Source: Parietaria judaica (taxonomy: Eukaryota > Streptophyta > Magnoliopsida > Rosales > Urticaceae). From it: a stretch of 64,000 bases of DNA. Position numbers and translations under genes: made by a program. The stretch covers positions 11,118,501-11,182,500 of the forward strand of contig OX940862.1 in the NCBI GenBank assembly GCA_954871525.1. The letters are read 5' to 3'. The notes under the pieces are model-generated. The model made no database searches, had not been told where the DNA came from, and worked only from the letters and a program-made list of their open reading frames with translations. Positions 62,262 to 64,000 of this stretch are shown in pieces (within the stretch, counting starts at the first letter, position 1; every line of letters begins with the position of its first letter).

Positions 62262-62369
62262 TTGTCAGTCTTTCATAACCAACCAATCACAGAGCACCTC
62301 TTCTATTACTCATACTCATACCCAACTGTACTAACCAAATCTACTCTCCAATGCGCCACTTCCGCTAAA
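62262..62369 (+). promoter_or_regulatory. 5' leader of the phytol kinase gene with an in-frame upstream ATG
   Basis: An ATG at 62262 is in frame with the called start and opens a 36-residue N-terminal extension. The extension (MSVFHNQPITEHLFYYSYSY) lacks transit-peptide character, so it is probably part of the 5' UTR. No TATA box was confirmed. Confidence 0.4.
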
Positions 62370-63765
62370 ATGAGCCTCCTCCTCTCCTCCTCCTCGCTGC
62401 TACTCTCCGCCTCCCTCCCTCGCCGCCGCGCTACCGTGCGCCGCCCCTTCCTCGGCGACTCCGCCGACCTTCTCTCCCCGCCGCTCTATCGTGCGCCGCC
62501 CCTTCCTCGGTCCAGCGTTCTCCCGGTCACCGGAGATCTGGCGCGCGACGCCGGAGCCGCCGCCGCGATTCTCGCCGGCGCGTACGGCCTCGTCTTCTCC
62601 TTCGATGGCCTCACCAAGCGAGATCTCATCTCTCAGGTCCGTCTCTCTAAGTTAGTTCAGTATGAACGATTGATGATTCTCTGAAGAGATCAGATTGCAT
62701 GTAGATTCTGTGTGTATCTATAGATGTATACCTATTCCTTTTGCTGAATCGACGAACATGCATGCTTCATGACTTTCAAACAGAGCTTGAGCAGAAAGCT
62801 GGTTCACATACTCTCTGGTCTTCTGTTCATGCTCTCATGGCCGATCTTCAGGTACCATATCTCTCTGCAACTGCAAAGCTCTTGAGATTGAAATCGACCA
62901 TTTCTCTTGACCACTTCCTTCAATGATCTGAATGTTAGAATAGCACGTCACTGAACGCGCGCTATTTCGCGTTACTCGTCCCTCTGGTGAATTGCTCGAG
63001 GCTCCTTGTCCACGGCTTCCGGCTAGCTTCCGATGAAGGGCTCATCAAGTCCGTGACCCGCGATGGGAACCCCGAGTAATTTCCCGTCCCCCGTGAAGCC
63101 GTGTTTTCATTTTCTTCATATGAAACAGAGGTTCCAGTTTAGCTGAATGTTTTATTCACTTGCAGGGAGTTGCTGAGAGGTCCTCTGTATTACGTTCTTG
63201 CGCTGATCGTGTGCGCGCTTTTCTTCTGGCGTGAGAGTCCGGTTGGGGTGATCGCCTTGTCAATGATGTGCGGTGGTGACGGTAAAACCTCTGAAGTAGA
63301 TTCTTAACGGGCTGTATTTTAACACCTTGCCCATTCTTAATTCTCCGTAATTTGTGGATTTTTCAGGCGTCGCTGACATAATGGGTCGAAATTTTGGGTC
63401 CACGAAGCTTCCTTATAACCGAAAGAAGAGCTGGGCTGGTAGTATATCCATGTTTCTAGTCGGATTCCTGGTTTCCTTGGGGTGAGCCTTCGAACATGTA
63501 CTCGTCCGATCACGAGGTTTCGAAAACGTTTAAAAAAGCCGACAGTATCTCAATCACACATGACATGGTTAATTGCAGGATGTTGCACTACTTTTCAGCT
63601 CTGGGGTACTTCCAACTGGACTGGTCCTTGACGCTGCAAAGGGTCGCTCTAGTTTCGTTAGCGGCGACAGTGGTTGAGTCGCTTCCGATTACCGGGACAT
63701 TAGACGACAACATCTCCGTCCCGTTGGTGAGCATCATCGTGGCTTGTTTGAGCTTCAATTCTTAG
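62370..63765 (+). CDS. VTE5-like: Phytol kinase / farnesol kinase, chloroplast (VTE5/FOLK family)
   Basis: The enzyme phosphorylates free phytol (VTE5, feeding tocopherol synthesis after chlorophyll breakdown) or farnesol (FOLK), using CTP or another nucleotide, in the plastid envelope. Six exons in phase: 62370-62636, 62784-62851, 62944-63075, 63166-63281, 63367-63481 and 63579-63765; 294 residues. The start at 62370 gives a Ser/Leu/Arg-rich transit peptide (MSLLLSSSSLLLSASLPRRR); the in-frame upstream Met at 62262 does not, so it was not chosen. The core is several membrane spans with SRKLVHILSGLLFML, GPLYYVLALIVCALFFWRES, the signature MMCGGDGVADIMGRNFGS, KKSWAGSISMFLVGF, and VVESLPITGTLDDNISVPL. 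The phytol and farnesol types cannot be told apart by eye. Confidence 0.9.
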
Positions 63766-64000
63766 CTCTGACCTGGTTTTGCTTCCAGTTTAGTGTATAT
63801 ATTTGTGTGCTTCTGTTCTCTCTGTGTTTATTGAACCAAATAAACAAATGCCAAATGTGATATCTCAAAAAAAATTAACTTAATTCTTAGCATTCAATTT
63901 TGCATTTGTTGTTTCTTTTTCTTCTAGTTCTGGTATTTGTGCCGGAATTTTTTGTTCTTCTATATAATATCGGGACTTCAAGGATACAAGTTCGTCAATC
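63766..64000. other. 3' flank of the phytol kinase gene
   Basis: T-rich downstream sequence, probably 3' UTR at first. Nothing else is recognisable before the window ends. Confidence 0.5.

Larger units (their letters stand above)
59310..62369. other. Divergent intergenic region, about 3 kb
   Basis: It lies between the starts of the SEC12-like gene (-) and the phytol kinase gene (+), so it holds both promoters. It is AT-rich with one pogo-like MITE (61775-61950). A piece at 61230-61285 (CATAGGCGGAAGCATGCCTA, then GGGGACTCTAGCCCCCCC) looks like the end of another repeat. No gene was seen; the open frame at 59932-60306 has no recognisable domain. Confidence 0.6.

Noticed and set aside
62262..62369. 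Upstream ATG as the start of the phytol kinase
   Set aside because: It is in frame but gives an N-terminus without plastid transit character; the next Met gives a typical one.

Overview
The window is nuclear DNA from a flowering plant: AT-rich intergenic DNA, GT-AG introns, and plant-type genes such as a coiled-coil NLR resistance protein, a DUF1635 protein, a plant shugoshin, a GPI-anchored pectate lyase, the RNA-directed DNA methylation factor KTF1/SPT5L, CYP71-type P450s, the phosphoglucan phosphatase SEX4 and a phytol/farnesol kinase. The CYP71D-like look of the P450s suggests a eudicot, perhaps an asterid, but the species cannot be fixed from sequence alone. No prokaryotic, organellar or viral segment was seen.

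Layout. 1-2086 (+): 3' part of an NLR gene cut by the window edge. 5073-5915 (-): DUF1635 gene with two G-boxes upstream. 9836-12243 (-): shugoshin in about 12 exons. 12244-21059: a gene desert of nearly 9 kb with transposon remnants, a retrocopy-like fragment and a probable copia LTR. 21060-24988 (+): pectate lyase in four exons. 26323-28510 (-): PP2A B' regulatory subunit in two exons. 29487-36713 (-): KTF1, with a 3' exon coding tandem WG/GW repeats. 37350-48955 (-): a CYP71-type P450 cluster in decay, with six or more derived pieces and no undamaged copy. 49572-50138 (-): CGR1/CCDC86-like rRNA-processing factor. 51561-55291 (-): SEX4. 56367-59309 (-): SEC12-like WD40 membrane protein. 62370-63765 (+): phytol/farnesol kinase.

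The single-copy genes are unrelated housekeeping or regulatory functions that happen to be neighbours: chromosome cohesion, phosphatase signalling, gene silencing, ribosome biogenesis, starch turnover, ER export, and tocopherol or isoprenoid salvage. The tandem part of the window is the P450 array. It shows recent segmental duplication, with intron sequence conserved between copies, followed by nonsense mutation, internal deletion and transposon insertion.

The best-supported mobile elements have intact target-site duplications. They are a 762-bp non-autonomous hAT filled with CCGGAT-type repeats (39289-40050), an 887-bp Mutator-like element with 142-bp terminal inverted repeats inside a P450 intron (43524-44410), and a 274-bp hAT MITE inside a SEX4 intron (53855-54128). 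I did not find a convincing new multi-gene system. The most unusual items are the frame break at a G8 run in the KTF1 AGO-hook exon, the repeated-exon structure of the shugoshin, the altered I-helix motif shared by two P450 copies, and the CCGGAT-rich hAT element. All exon borders were placed by reading splice sites and phase by hand.
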